Positions 24,600 through 36,070 of a DNA stretch of 64,000 nt are shown in pieces. The notes beneath the pieces were generated by a model. The model was not told where the DNA came from. It saw nothing but the letters and a program-made list of their open reading frames with translations, and did not search any database. Within the stretch, counting starts at the first letter, position 1, and every line of letters starts with the position of its first letter. Both the position numbers and the translations under genes were made by a program. Source of the stretch: Ascaphus truei (lineage: Eukaryota; Chordata; Amphibia; Anura; Ascaphidae); the NCBI GenBank assembly GCA_036426205.1, contig CM071570.1, positions 147,328,527 to 147,392,526 on the forward strand, read 5' to 3'.

Positions 24600-25680
24600 A
24601 CTTATGATTGAGAAGAAGGAAGTCATTGCACTTAAACAAGACGATGGATCAAAAATAAAAGACTGTGCACTTATCATAAAGAGAGTTGAAGACTTCTACA
24701 TTAAATTGTATGTAAACACAGATATCACAGGGCATAATCAAGCAGAGGAAGATCTAGAAGAGACCGCCAATGATTTGTCTTTCATGAGTTCTTCTAGAAG
24801 AATAGAAAAATAAAGAAATCCAGGGAGAATGGGAAAGCCATATGGAAGATGAAATAACAGAAATTATGATAGAAGCTGGGGGAGAAGAAGTACAGAAAAT
24901 CCTTGCAAAACTCGTTACATGCTTCTTGAAGAACAGAAACATTTTGGAACAATGCCATAGTTATCCTCCTTAACAAGAAATGAGACAAAGAAGACCTCAA
25001 GAACTACAGCCCAATCTATTTTAATCCCTTACAAGATTTTTATGAAGAAACTCCCTAAACAGCTGCAACAGACCAAGACCATGGACTTATCTCAGCCTAT
25101 AAAGCAAGTGGATACAACACAATGGACAGCATTCAAGTCATACAAGAAGTTATTTTCCTGAAGTAATGAATATGTTCTCCCACTCAGTTTAAGATTTATA
25201 GACTACAAAAAAGCACTTGATTCTGTCTACACCTCATTGGTTTTAAATGCATTAAAAAAACAACATTTTGAAGAAGTGTACATTGATATTATAAGGAACA
25301 TTAAGAGAATGCCACATTAGTCATTAGATTACATTGAGATAGAAGCAAAATAATGATCAAGAAAGGAGTATGACAAGGTGACACCATGGCACCAAAGCAT
25401 TTTCCTGCAACACTAGAACAATTGTTCAGACATTGAATTAGGAAGAGAAAGGAAACACAATCAATGGTGAGTACTTAACTTGAGTCACGTACAATTTGCA
25501 GATGACATTGTTATTGTTGCCACAAATCCAATAGACCTTCAGCAACAAATCGGAGAACTCATCGAAGCAAGTAATAAAGTGAGCCTAATGAGAATTATTT
25601 CATATAGCCCGATACCAGTATGTTTGAAACTAATAAATATACACACAAGGTCTGCTCAGTGGGGAATGCACTGTTAAATC
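24600..25680 (+). pseudogene. RTE-type LINE reverse transcriptase remnant
   Basis: Recognisable pieces in order: KDCALIIKRVEDFYIKLY (24655-24710), FIDYKKALDSVYTSLVLNAL (25197-25250), EEVYIDIIRNIKRMP, a GVRQGDT-like stretch damaged at 25366-25385, and LSHVQFADDIVIVATN (25480-25530) with the FADD catalytic motif, then QQQIGELIEASNKVSL. Many stops and frameshifts. This is the RT palm of an RTE-clade LINE. The element appears to end shortly after 25600. Confidence 0.8.
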
Positions 25681-25689
25681 ACTATATCA

Positions 25690-27235
25690 TCAGTTATATG
25701 GAAAAACCAGACCTGTTTATTCCACAGAAATGAGTCCTGTCTGCACGAAGGATAGAGTCACAGTATTCTAAGATAAGTCTGTACAATCAATCTCTGAGAC
25801 GGCAGAACTACTCTGTATTCTGGCTACTTTCTCAATGAAAATTACTCTATGCAGCTCTATACCAGTGTGTTTGAAACTAATACACACAAGGTCTATTCAG
25901 TGTGTAATTCACTTTTAAAAAAAACTACAGTACATCGGTATAAGATACTAGCCAATACATGGTAAAACCAGACATTTTTATTTCACAGGAAACTAGACCT
26001 GTTTATACAAATCCGGTCAGACGGTGACAAACTAAGAGCTGAATAAACAAGCCTGTTCTTAGGCAGTACATACATACGCCAGGGACTAAGTACAGTATAT
26101 AACCCTTGTGAGAATAATTGCCAATGACCCGATACAAGTGCACTTTATATTAACGACTATACAAGGCCAACAAAGGTAGTCACTCACTGACAAACAGCTA
26201 CATTGATACTAGATACCTCCTGATGCTTTTAAACCAAGCCAGTTTATTTACCGGATATTAGATCTGCCTGTTCAAATCAGGCCATACGGTGAACCGATCA
26301 GGACAGTACACACTCCTACTATAGTCACAGTGCCCTCCATCCGGGTTCCATTAGCTGACGCTATGTATTCCTCACAAACAATATCAACCCTATTGATCCA
26401 GCAATACTCTTTGTGCTATACACCAATCCTAGGTATATACTCCATCAACTAGGATATCATCTGGTTATTATACTGTCATCGTAAACAATCCACCATTACT
26501 GTTATTGGTTTCTCTATCTACAGTGACACCAGCTGACCCTTAAATCTTATATCAGGAGCAACATCTAGATCTATTTGACCACGGGTCTCTGGATCCAGAT
26601 TAGACCTAACCTAGAGAGGTTTATGATTACCCTAGCTATTATACTAGACATAATCTAAGGGTCATTACACCTCTATTGGGGTATTTACCCTACATTATCT
26701 AGCACTCTTTTGAGCCGGTAACAGGGACTTATCCCTATTTGGATAAAGCCGCCTCAGAGCTATGGATCCAGCATGGGGCTGGTTAATTGCAGTCACTCAA
26801 TAAGTCTGACTTCACCTGGACTAATGAGAGCTCTCTAAAACGCCTCATGTGATACCCAGGAGAGAGATTTTCCTAAGCACACAACAGTGCTGGTATGAGG
26901 AGAGGGTCTTGAATATACAGGAGGACTGTATATTGAAAGCAAGACACATGGGGACCAGGCCTATTTTGCTGGATGCAGATGACCTAGGAACCTGCCAGAG
27001 GCTGGACCCTCAAGCACACCAAGACACCTGCACACCACTGACCTGAAGGGCCACCTGCCTTAAGGTACCACTGAGACTTTGTTGTGGTAGGCTGGAAAGG
27101 GGCTTATCCTCCCAGTCTCATAAGAGAGGGACTGGGGGAAGTAAGTTAACCCTTACAATGTGATAGGTGTTTGTTGTTTTTGTATATTTTTTTTGTAAGG
27201 GCTCTTTTCTTGCTTAGGCAAGTATCTGTATACTC
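25690..27235. other. grik2 intron with unclassified repeat DNA
   Basis: Two partial direct copies of a CCAGTATGTTTGAAACTAAT ... CACACAAGGTCTG block (25615-25650 and 25861-25892). GTATTT/TGGTACC-rich stretches and TTAACCCTTACA near 27148 look repeat-derived. No gene. Confidence 0.45.
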
Positions 27236-27239
27236 AATC

Positions 27240-27495
27240 TCTCTTTTCCCAATACTATCCAAAGTCATGGGAAAATGTGTCCACTCCTAATTAAACAATT
27301 ACTATACCAAGACAAATTTCCTTAGCCAATTCCAATCTGGCTTTCGCCTCAAGCACTCCACAGTAACTAGCCTTCTAAAAGTTTGCAAGGAGATCCACTA
27401 TGGAATGGAACTGGGACTATTTACTGGTGCAATGTTCCTACATTTTGCAAAGGCTTTTGATACTGTTGACCATGTTATCTTGTTAAACAATCTTT
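27240..27495 (+). pseudogene. Rex1/L2-like LINE, upstream half of RT fragment
   Basis: Frame pieces NFLSQFQSGFR, HSTVTSLLKVCKEIHYGM and AKAFDTVDHVILLNNL are the N-terminal RT motifs (QSGFRxxHST and the AFDTVDH palm motif with the first catalytic Asp) of L2/CR1/Rex1-type LINEs. The frame stops at 27495 where a full L1 element is inserted; the remainder resumes at 34522. The copy is also disabled by stops. Confidence 0.8.
27482..27495. repeat. target-site duplication of L1 (left copy)
   Basis: GTTAAACAATCTTT here is repeated exactly at 34508-34521. Together with a T-run (the element's poly(A) on the minus strand) immediately inside, it marks target-primed insertion of the minus-strand L1. Confidence 0.9.
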
Positions 27496-27867
27496 TTTTT
27501 TTCAACATTCTGTTTATTGTTTTTTTCAGAGTATAACATACAGTTGTCACATTTTCAATGTACAAAGCTTTCCATGGGACAAACATCATTCATACCGACA
27601 TGGGAGAGGGGAGACAGGAGGGTATGGGGATAGGAAGGGGGGTGGGAGGTAGGGGGGGGGCAGAGGAATCCTCTCTGATGTACGATATTCTCCGCTCCTG
27701 GTCCGTAGCTCAAGTGTCACGCCCATCTGTTTCGGCGAGGCACCGGGTAGTGATTAGGGGGGTAATGAACCTATTATAGCGTCTTCCCGTGGCAGGATTA
27801 CTGTCTCCCTCATATATGACTAATTGCGGTTGCTGCCCACCATCCAAGGAGAACTTACTTGCTGCTA

Positions 27868-28872
27868 TCAAAGCCAGATGGAGGCATAGCTCACCCCTGG
27901 GATGTCCGTCTGTGCCAGCCAAGACAACCAGACTTTTTGAAACTTTGGGCCAGTGTCGTTGACCAGACTTGTCAACTTTTCCATCTGGCAAACAAACCAA
28001 ATTCTATTCCGAATTTTGTCTAATGATGGAATTGCATTCTGTTTCCACAATGCTGCAGTCTCGCACCTCATAGCTGTAGCAAAGTGTGCGATCAATTTGT
28101 TCCCTGATCTAGACACGTCTGTCGTGGGTTTGCCTAAAAGGAACACCCACGGATCTAGCTGAATTTTGAGGCCCAAAAAGATCCTCTGTAGCCAATCTCT
28201 AATTTGGATCCACACGGGTCTGAGTCGTGGGCAAGACCACAGCATGTGTAACAGGTCCCCTTGTTCCCCGCACTGCCTGGGGCAGAGCGGGGAAGCTCCC
28301 GGCGCGAATTTTGCCACTCTAACTGGGGTGAGGTACCACCGCATTAGTACTTTATATGAGTTCTCCTTTAATGTTGTACAGATCGAACTGCTCGCTGCAT
28401 CCTTAAAAATCTCAGTCCAGTCTTCGTCTTCTAGTGGCCCCGTCAGATCTGTTTCCCATTGTGTCATGAACCTTGGTTTGTGTGAACCGTCACCGTCGGA
28501 ACCGACCACCACCCTGTACAAAGCAGAAATGAGTCCCCGTGTGTCGGTGCCCCGACCACAGAGCTTCTCAAAATTAGTTAGCGGCGGTCTAATAGTGTGT
28601 TTGGTGTAAAATGCCCGGACCTGGAGGTATCTAAGAAATTCTGTGTTGGGAATGCCAGTTTCTGACTGTAATAGATCAAATGGTTTAATGGTGTCACGCC
28701 CCTCTAGGTCTTTTAGTCTGTGGAGCCCCCTGTTTTGCCAAAGTGTGAAGTTTTTGCCTACCAATCCCGGAGCAAAATCTGGATTCCCATATAGTGGGGC
28801 CATTAAAGTGTGTTTAGAGGTTAATGAGTGATTAGTTTTGGCCGCTTCCCAGACCGACAGTGAGTTGAGCAC
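27868..28872 (-). pseudogene. L1 ORF2 C-terminal region with Cys-His motif
   Basis: A 334-codon open frame carrying the ORF2 tail: LKDLEGRDTIKPFDLLQSET, WYLTPVRVAKFAPGAS and CPRQCGEQGDLLHMLWSC, the C-terminal Cys/His motif of L1-type ORF2 proteins that binds nucleic acid, then WVFLLGKP. It runs on from the RT frame after a frameshift near 28900-28950 and extends to the element's 3' end. Largely intact. Confidence 0.85.
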
Positions 28873-28947
28873 GGAGGACAGTGGGTCCTTTAGGTCTTTC
28901 AGTCTAGCTTTTGGGTACCAAATTAAGTTTTCGATTGCAAGCAGGGA

Positions 28948-30214
28948 TCAAACCTCCTTCTCCAACGCCACCCATCGTCTCAGCTCTGGATTCCCATGCC
29001 ACTGTGTAATTTGGCATAATTGGGCCGCTTTATAGTATGCCAACAAACTCGGCACTGCCAGGCCCCCTGTCTCTCTGGATCTTTTCATAATTGTCATTTT
29101 TACCCGTGATGTTTTATTTTGCCAAATAAATTTTGTGACTGAATTTTGTAGTTCTTTGATCTCTGATCGTACCACTGGTATCGGGAGAGTTTGAAAGAGG
29201 TATAATAAACGTGGGAGAAGGTTCATCTTAACACAGTAGATTCTGCCAATCCAGGAAATTCCGTAAGTGGACCATATTTTGAGCTCCTTTGTCAAGGCCC
29301 TTAGGAGCTTTGGATAATTTGCCTGATAGAGAGTGGAGCTCTGTTTAGTAAGATGTACCCCTAGGTACTTTATCGTTTTCGGCTGCCAATGAAATTTAAA
29401 ATGAATTTCTATTAATTTTTCCATGTCTCTCGGCAAATTCAGACTGAGCGCCTCTGATTTAGCCTGATTGATCTTAAAACCCGAGATGCTATTAAATCTT
29501 TCCAGTAGGGCGAACAGATTGGGTAGCGAGGTGAGTGGCCTTGTCAGTGTCAGAATAATATCATCTGCATATAGTGCCACTTTGTGTTCTTGTGACAGAA
29601 TTTGGATTCCCGGAGATGTCCGGGTTGCTACGAATGTGCGCTGCTAGCGGTTCCACGCATAAGGCGAACAACAGGGGCGAGAGTGGGCAGCCCTGTCTAG
29701 TTCCGCTTTTGATATTAAACAGCTCCGATGGGAAGCCTTGGTGTACTACCTTGGCTGCCGGGGTTGTGTATAATGCTTTTATTGCCCCTAATATTTTCCC
29801 TCTGAACCCAAATGCTCCGAGCGTAGACTCCATGTATGGCCAGTCAATCCTGTCGAAGGCTTTCTCCGCGTCAAAGCTTAGTGCTATGCCACGGATCCCG
29901 TTGGCATTGATGAAATCAATAATATCTAGTATTCTTCTGGTATTGTCGGCCGCTTGTCTATCCCTAATAAAACCAACCTGGTCTGGGTGAATAAGCCTTG
30001 GCAGGATTGCACTCAATCTATTAGCCAGTTGTTTAGAATAAATTTTAATGTCTGAATTGATTAATGATATCGGCCTATAACTTTGGCAATTTGTGGGATC
30101 TTTGTCCTTCTTATGTATTAAGGATATCGACACCTGTAGCATGTGTGCCGTGAAGGGTTCCCCCGACAATACCCCATTGAACATTTTGAGCATGTGTGGC
30201 GCTAAAATCCCCAC
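28948..30214 (-). pseudogene. L1 ORF2 reverse transcriptase domain
   Basis: Two overlapping frames. 29561-30214 has ISLIHKKDKDPTNCQSYRPISL, ANRLSAILPRLIHPDQVGFI, ALSFDAEKAFDRIDW (first catalytic Asp) and GTRQGCPLSPLLFAL. 28948-29580 begins MALYADDIILTL, the YADD catalytic pair, followed by GFKINQAKSEAL and KYLGVHLT of the thumb. A single frameshift near 29570 separates them. The enzyme primes cDNA synthesis at the nicked target. Motif spacing and the KYLGV/WIGRI features fit the L1/Tx1 group. Confidence 0.92.
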
Positions 30215-31086
30215 AAATTTTTTGTAATATAAATTGGAAATCCATCAGGGCCTGGGGCTTTGGAGGGTTTTAGGTTCTTAATAACCCCTACCAACTCCTC
30301 TAATGAAAAGTCCTTCTGGATCGCCTCGTCCTCCAACCTGCTCAGCCTAGGGAGATCCGCTTCTCTTAGGAAAGACTGGAGTGCGGCGCTAGTTTTTGTG
30401 CTATGTGCAACCTTCTCCCCGTTATATAACTGCTCATAAAAAAGTCTAAACTCTTCCACTATTCGTTTAGGGTTGGAGGACATATCTCCTGTTTTGGTCT
30501 TGATTGCCTGAATGTTATAGTTTGGCTGCTTATTGCGGATCCGATTAGCTAGCATGGTGTCAGGTTTGTTGGTTTTCTCAAAGAATTTCCTCTTTGTCCA
30601 GCTCATGTCCCTCTCGGCCCGGGAGTTAAGGAGGAGGTTAAGTTCAATCCTTACATCCTTCAGCTCCTTTAAGATATCCCCTCCACCTGATCGGCTATGG
30701 AGTGTGGAGAGCTCATGTAACCTCTTATCTAGTTGGGTCAATTTGGCCTCTCTTAGCTTCTTTCGTCTTGCTGCAAGACTGATCAGAGTTCCCCGCAGCG
30801 TGGCTTTGTGGGCTTCCCATAACGTTATGTGTGAATCCACACATCCCGTGTTTAGTGAGAAAAACTGTCTGATCTCATCATTGATTGTCTGTTCAATTTC
30901 TGGGATCTTAATCAGGGATTCATTTAGTTTCCAATTTGCTCCGGGACTAATCGGTCTAATTTGCGTGCATCGCAGCTCTATTGATGCATGGTCCGACCAT
31001 GTAATGTCATGGATAATAGTGTCGGATATTTGGGGGACCATTCTGCCCGAAACAAAGAAGTGGTCGATCCTACAGAGGCGGCACAT
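30202..31086 (-). pseudogene. L1 ORF2 linker between endonuclease and RT
   Basis: A 294-codon frame. It starts with RIDHFFVSG and WSDHASIEL (the SDH endonuclease motif), then an Arg/Lys/Glu-rich helical linker and TKTGDMSSNPKRIVEEFRLFYEQLYN, ending in LKPSKAPGPDGFPIYI, the start of the RT domain. The first codons (before RIDHFF) come from the inserted MITE. Confidence 0.88.
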
Positions 31087-31353
31087 TTTATTTGAGTGCG
31101 GCTAGCTCCGCAAGCCTGGGGATGCCCCGGCATGCTAGCCGCACTCCCTCGGCGTGCCGCGCGTCATCGACGCGCGGTCACGTGTCATCGGGAGCCTGCG
31201 CCCCCTGCACGCGCACGGCAGCGGGAGGGAGAAAGCCCCGATCGGAGGGCGCTCCTCCGTGTCTTCGGCGCGCGCCCGGCACCCTCTGGCGCGCGCCAGG
31301 TTACTGCTGCGGCCGAGAACGGGCAAATGCTCGAATAAACTCGGCCGCAGCAG
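31073..31353. mobile_element. 281 bp GC-rich MITE inside L1 ORF2
   Basis: Flanked by TA on both sides (31071-31072 and 31354-31355). Outer ends are imperfect inverted repeats: CAGAGGCGGCACATTTTATTTGAG at the left, and CTGCTGCGGCCGAGTTTATTCGAG reading in from the right. Each end also folds on itself: GAGTGCGGCTAGC ... GCTAGCCGCACTC at the left and CTGCTGCGGCCGAG ... CTCGGCCGCAGCAG at the right. The interior is CpG-rich. Taking out the element plus one TA makes the endonuclease frame continuous across the site, which supports these limits. Superfamily not identified; TA duplication is typical of Tc1/mariner-like elements. Confidence 0.85.
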
Positions 31354-31953
31354 TACTATAACTGTCGTGGTGGTGTGAGTAAAACGAATAACTACGCTCG
31401 CCAGGATGCTGCTCCCTCCAAATGTCAACGAGACAACCTCTCCGAAGTCCCTCCAGCAGTGCTGTGACTCCCGCCTGTCTTTCCCGCTCTTGTCTAGAAG
31501 ATCTATCAATGCGGGGGTCCATAACTTTATTAAAGTCACCCGCTACAATAACGTTTCCTACTGCCCACCTTTGGAGTTTAAGAAAAAATGCGTCAAAGAA
31601 CTGGGGTCACGCTCACATGGGGCGTAAACGCATGCTAAGGTCACTCTGCACTGCTGCAGAAGACCCACTAGAATGATATATCGACCCTCTGGATCACGCT
31701 TTATTTGTTCAACCTCAAAAGGGACTCGGTTATGAAATAGTATAGCGACGCCTTTTTTCTTTTCTTTAGCTGAAGCGAGGTAAAATCGTCTGAAGTTTTT
31801 GTCTATGAACCCTGGGTTTTTACTTGAGCTATAATGTGTCTCTTGAAGGAAGAGAACATCCGCTTTCCGGTGTTTAAATTCTGCAAAAGCTATTCTGCGC
31901 TTTTGTGGGGAGTTGAAGCCCTTAACGTTTTGTGATACGAACGTCAGTGCCAT
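31354..31953 (-). pseudogene. L1 ORF2 apurinic endonuclease domain
   Basis: The 31558-31953 frame opens MALTFVSQNVKGFNSPQKR with the conserved Asn and has VLFLQETHY with the catalytic Glu, GVAILFHNRVPFE and VTLACVYAPCERDP. After a frameshift it continues as DFNKVMDPRIDRSS and PGERSYSFYSH, up to the MITE. This domain nicks the genomic target. The ATG at 31953 is the likely ORF2 start. Disabled by the frameshift and the MITE. Confidence 0.9.
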
Positions 31954-33390
31954 GAGTGCGTGTATATGAAGTCTAGGTATGTAGCAGCAGGATATGACCT
32001 ACCCGTGCCTCGTGTCCGCGAAGACCGCCAGTGACAGCTGAGTTGATTCCGTCTTGTCTTTGCCTTTGCTTTTCCTCTGGGGGAGTCTGGAGGTGGGGGG
32101 GGAAACACTGGGGGGGGAAACAAAAAACACAAAACCACATAACATTCACACATAAAACCAATTTGGTCTCAGACGACCTATGGTTTGCTGCCCGGGAATA
32201 GCAGTCATGCCTTGGACTCTCCCTTCCTCCTGTCCAGGCTCGTGGGGAGTAATCCTGCCCACGCCTTCCCAGGTCTTTGACTGGGCGGCAGTGTAGGACC
32301 GCAGCCCCGCCAGAAAGGCACATGCCAACAGGCGGGGACAAGGGCAGTCATCTGCCCCCCCGCCGACGATGCAACAGTATCTGAATAACCAATAAACTAG
32401 CTGTAGTGTTAGCTAAAACTTAACCCAAATTAACTATTGAGTAATCCCTTTGTAGCTCAACTGTATAGTTAACTGCACTATACTGCTAAAAGTGACAGTC
32501 ATTTGCAACCCCTTTAAATGTGTAAAGATAACAGCCTGTACCTCGGCTGACCCTGCCTCTATCTGAGATTTCAGTACCTGCCACTATATTTTTATACCAA
32601 CTCCCCGAACCCCCCCCCCCCACCCCCGCCACCCCACCCCTCCATCTCCCATCCAGAGTGTATCCGGTGTATCAGTAGAGACCCGGCCGCCCCCCCCCCC
32701 CCCCCCCCCCCCCCCATGCGAGCATTTAGCTGCGATGATTATTCCCGGTAACAGGGCCGCAGCTAGTCTCGGGACCCGTCTCTCCTCTGCTTCGGTGCTG
32801 GGACCATAAACCCTTTTCAATCTCCTTTACGGGGTAGTGCGAGTACCCCCTAGGAGCCTTACCCAGCCGCCTTCTATGGCTTCCCGTGGAGCTGATCTGC
32901 TTCCGCGGCTGTCACTTCAGGGTCGTCCAGGGTCTGAATGGATCCGCCCCCTGACGTCATCGCGGCAGCGTCCCCACATCCGCCCGCGAGCAGCAGAGGG
33001 GGAAGGCGTGTCCTGCGGGCGGAGCCGAGCGGAGCTCCCAGACTTCGCGCCAAAACAGCCCCCTCCATTGCCATTTCGCGCTTCTTCTCCAACCTGTCCC
33101 TCGTGTGCTGCTGGGCCGCCATCTTGGTGAGTGGAAGAGATTATCCGTTTGGATTTTTTCTTCATTTTCTGTTTGTTTTGGGTCCAGCTGCTTTTAATCT
33201 GACCAGGTCTGGGGGTGCTTTCCAGAGGGGGGGGACGAGGCCGAGCTGAGGGGAGGGAGGGGGGAACGGGAGGAGGCAGGAGGAAGCCATTCAACGTGGC
33301 CTTCCCACCTTTACCTCCACCCTCAGTGGCCAGTTAGGGGGTGAGCCAGGGCCCGGGGCCGGCAACGTTTTGCAACTATAGTCCTGAACC
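31954..33390 (-). other. L1 inter-ORF spacer, GC-rich with poly(C) tract
   Basis: No ORF supported between ORF1 and ORF2. The + strand holds a 27-base C run near 32689-32715 and C-rich tracts at 32608-32640. The stretch 32850-33360 is CpG-rich, with GCCGCCATCTTG (YY1-like) at 33115-33126 directly followed by GTGAGT, a donor-like string on the + strand. At 1.4 kb the spacer is much longer than the short inter-ORF gap familiar in mammalian L1, so an additional inserted or promoter-like segment is possible. Confidence 0.5.
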
Positions 33391-34352
33391 TCAGACGGGT
33401 CTCGATGGACCTGCCTTTTCCCTCCGCTGACCGCTCGCTGCGCCCACCTTCCTCCACTCAGCGGGTCGGGGAGGGCATGCCTCTGGTGCCTCCGGCAGCT
33501 GCAGCGTGTCTGGGAGCCCCAACCTTTTTAGGAACTCGGGACCGTCGGCTAGATGTTTCAGTGCCTGGGTCCGCCCGTTCTGCACTACGACCAGCGCAAA
33601 CGGGAAGGCCCACCTGTTTCTGATCTCTTTGTCTCATAAGAGCTTTGTAATGGGTTGGAGGGCCCTCCTTCGTGCTAGTGTGACTGGAGAAATGTCTTGG
33701 AATATAGCCAGATCCCTTCAAATGGTACCAGTGGGGTGGCCCTGGTCAGATGGCAGATCTCCTCCTTGGTGGTGAAATGATGCAGGCGGAGTATGATGTC
33801 TCTGGGAGGGTTATTGGGCAATGGTCGGCCCCTCACTGCACGGTGACACCTGTCCATGACTAATTCAGCCTCAGACTTCCCTGGCATTATAGATGTCATC
33901 CATCTATTAATCAGCCGCTCCGGGTCCAGGATTTCCTCCGGTATTCCCCTGACCCGTAAGTTGTTCCGCCTGTCCCGGTTCTCACTATCTTCGTGGTGCT
34001 CCTCCAGCTCAGTCACCCTCCGCTCCAGCCTAGCGATCTGGGCTCCCATCTCCCCTTGACATTTGGAGGTCTCCTCCACCCTCTCCTCCAGTGCGTTCGT
34101 GCGGTTACCGATGCCAAGTATATCTTTTCTCAGCTGGTCCACCTCTCCCCGGAAGAAAGTTTTTAAATCGGAGAGTAGCTGTGCAATCTCCTGTTTGAGT
34201 GAACCCGTGGGCTCCTCCGTGGTCATCTCTATCTCCGGTGCGGAGTCAGAGTCGGATGCCACCATATTAGCTGTCTCTCTGGGCTTTTTTGCACCGGTGA
34301 AGTAGGTGCGCACATCTACCCTCTGCTTAGGCTTTTTGCGGGTCGCTGCCAT
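33390..34352 (-). pseudogene. L1 ORF1 (coiled coil, RRM, C-terminal domain)
   Basis: The frame 33675-34352 begins MAATRKKPKQRVDVRTYF and contains a long coiled coil (residues ~50-125, heptad-like LKQEIAQLLSDLKTF to ARLERRVTELEEHHEDSE). The RRM-like part follows with RRNNLRVRGIPE, then the C-terminal domain with CHRAVRG and PRDIILRLHHF. A frameshift near 33690 moves the rest (DISPVTLARRRAL-like, then FPFALVV and LPDTLQLPEA) to other frames down to about 33391. ORF1p is the RNA-binding trimeric chaperone of L1 particles. Start at 34352 fits the domain layout. Confidence 0.9.
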
Positions 34353-34492
34353 CCTTTTATGTCCAGTGATGTTAGCTGGATCGGGGGCAATATTTTATTT
34401 TGAGTTTTATTGGGTTTTTAACACGTTATTTTGCTGAATATCGTCGGCGGGAAACGGAGCACTCAGATCAAGCCTCCATCTCCGATCCCGTC

Positions 34493-34502
34493 GCGCATGC
34501 GC
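34493..34502. promoter_or_regulatory. NRF-1-like palindrome at L1 5' end
   Basis: GCGCATGCGC, the core of the NRF-1 consensus, lies 6 bp from the element's 5' boundary, where an internal promoter would act. Confidence 0.5.
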
Positions 34503-34507
34503 CTTCC

Positions 34508-34521
34508 GTTAAACAATCTTT
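34508..34521. repeat. target-site duplication of L1 (right copy)
   Basis: GTTAAACAATCTTT, identical to 27482-27495, at the 5' end of the minus-strand L1. Confidence 0.9.
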
Positions 34522-35710
34522 AATGCTTTGGAATAGGGGAACAAGCTTTAAAGTGGTTTCACTCCTACGTATCATGTATATCCCAACATAAGTCTATGAG
34601 GCTCTAACTCTAAACCCATGGATATCACCTGGAGTGTCCCGCAAGGGTCTGTTATGGGCCCCAACTCTTTTCAGTCTTCATCAATGATCTACCCACATAC
34701 AGCTTGTAAGGGAGCTTAAAATCGCATGTTATGTATGTGGATGACACAATCTTATATGCCCACAGCCCTAGCCTCTCTAACCTTGAACACGTACTTCAAT
34801 CTGATTTTAGGAGACTTGAAAACTGCATTTACCCAAACAAACTGTTACACTGACACGACTGTAACAATGGTATTTGGACCAAGGCTAAATTCTAAAGCTA
34901 CCAATTTCTTCAGATCAGAACCAACTCTAATGTCATTCTAGCCCCTGTCACTAGTTTTAAATATCGGGGCATATGGTTTGACTCCCATTTAATATTTGGG
35001 TTGTACATTGATACCCTGACATCCAAAACCTATGCCAAACTAGGTGTACATTATAGGAAGAAATCCTTCCTAAGCCAGCTGGTCAGAAAGCGCATCGCAC
35101 AGCAGATGCTAATGCCAATTATAGACTTTGGGGACATAGTATATGGCACAGCACCCCAAACTCACTTTGGCAAACTAGACATCCTCTATAACTCAATATA
35201 CCGTTTTGTACCCCAATGTAACTATAACACACATCACTGCGAAATGCTCAAAGAACTGGATTGACCATCACTTGAGTCTAGGTGCAAAATTCATCTCTCC
35301 TGTCTTGCCTTCAAATACTTTCTGGGTAAGCTACCCGTCTAACTGAACAAACTCCTCACCTCTACCACATGCAGCACTTACTGTATCATCTGAGATCTGA
35401 CTCCAAAAGACTGTTCATACTGTAGTCCCAAGATTCAACAAAGTATCTGGCCACTCCTCCTTCTCTTACCATGCACCTCACAATTGGAATAATCTACCGG
35501 AGACTCTCAAAACCACCTCCAGTAATAATATATATTATCTTTAACTGTTCATCCAAGGTCTTTACATACAATGTATAACCCTGTTCACTTCATTTAACCA
35601 TGTATTTGTAACCATGTATTTGTCATCATAACTCTGTGCTCAGGACATTGACTTGAAACCGAAAGGTAACTCAATGTATTACTTCTTGGTAAAACATTAT
35701 ATACATATAT
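34522..35710 (+). pseudogene. Rex1/L2-like LINE, downstream half of RT fragment
   Basis: Continues the fragment at 27240-27495 after the L1. Pieces include LKWFHSYVS, an SPGVSRKGLLWAPTLFS-like stretch, CYVDDTILYAHSP with the YVDD catalytic pair, TYAKLGVHYRKKSFLS, IDFGDIVYG and YRFVPQCNYNTHHC. The tail near 35635-35700 reads CTCTGTGCTCAGGACATTGA then TTCTTGGTAAAACATTATATA, like the 3' ends of frog LINEs of this type. Multiple stops and frameshifts. Confidence 0.8.
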
Positions 35711-35719
35711 AAATCCTAT

Positions 35720-36037
35720 TTGCTTTTCCTTCCACCTTGTTAGTTTTTCCACAATATGAAGAAATTAGTTTTGTTTAAAACTTTTCTAGAATAGTAAAAC
35801 CTGGACAAGGGATCAACTGCAGATTTCCATGTAACACACAGTACAAAGCACAAACATTAACTCACTCCATATGGGTTTATTAAATGCATACATGCATACA
35901 TTATTGTTAATATCTACTCTCTTGAATAGCTGCTAATGATCAATAATGGATAGGGCATTTTTGTAAGTATACAAATATATATTATTTTATATATAATATA
36001 TGATAAATATATATTAGATATTATTATATTATCTATC

Positions 36038-36070
<33 letters not shown>

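Larger units (their letters stand above)
27496..34507 (-). mobile_element. near full-length L1/Tx1-type LINE
   Basis: A 7.0 kb minus-strand element with T-run at the left (its 3' poly(A)), ORF2 (27868-31953), a long GC-rich spacer (31954-33390), ORF1 (33390-34352) and a ~155 bp 5' leader. The exact 14 bp duplication proves insertion into the Rex1-like LINE. The reading frames carry several frameshifts and stops and a 281 bp MITE, so it is inactive, but most motifs remain legible, indicating a fairly recent insertion. Confidence 0.92.

Noticed and set aside
28166..28609. 147-codon plus-strand frame inside the L1
   Set aside because: Lies antisense to the clearly recognisable ORF2 C-terminal frame; no domain of its own.
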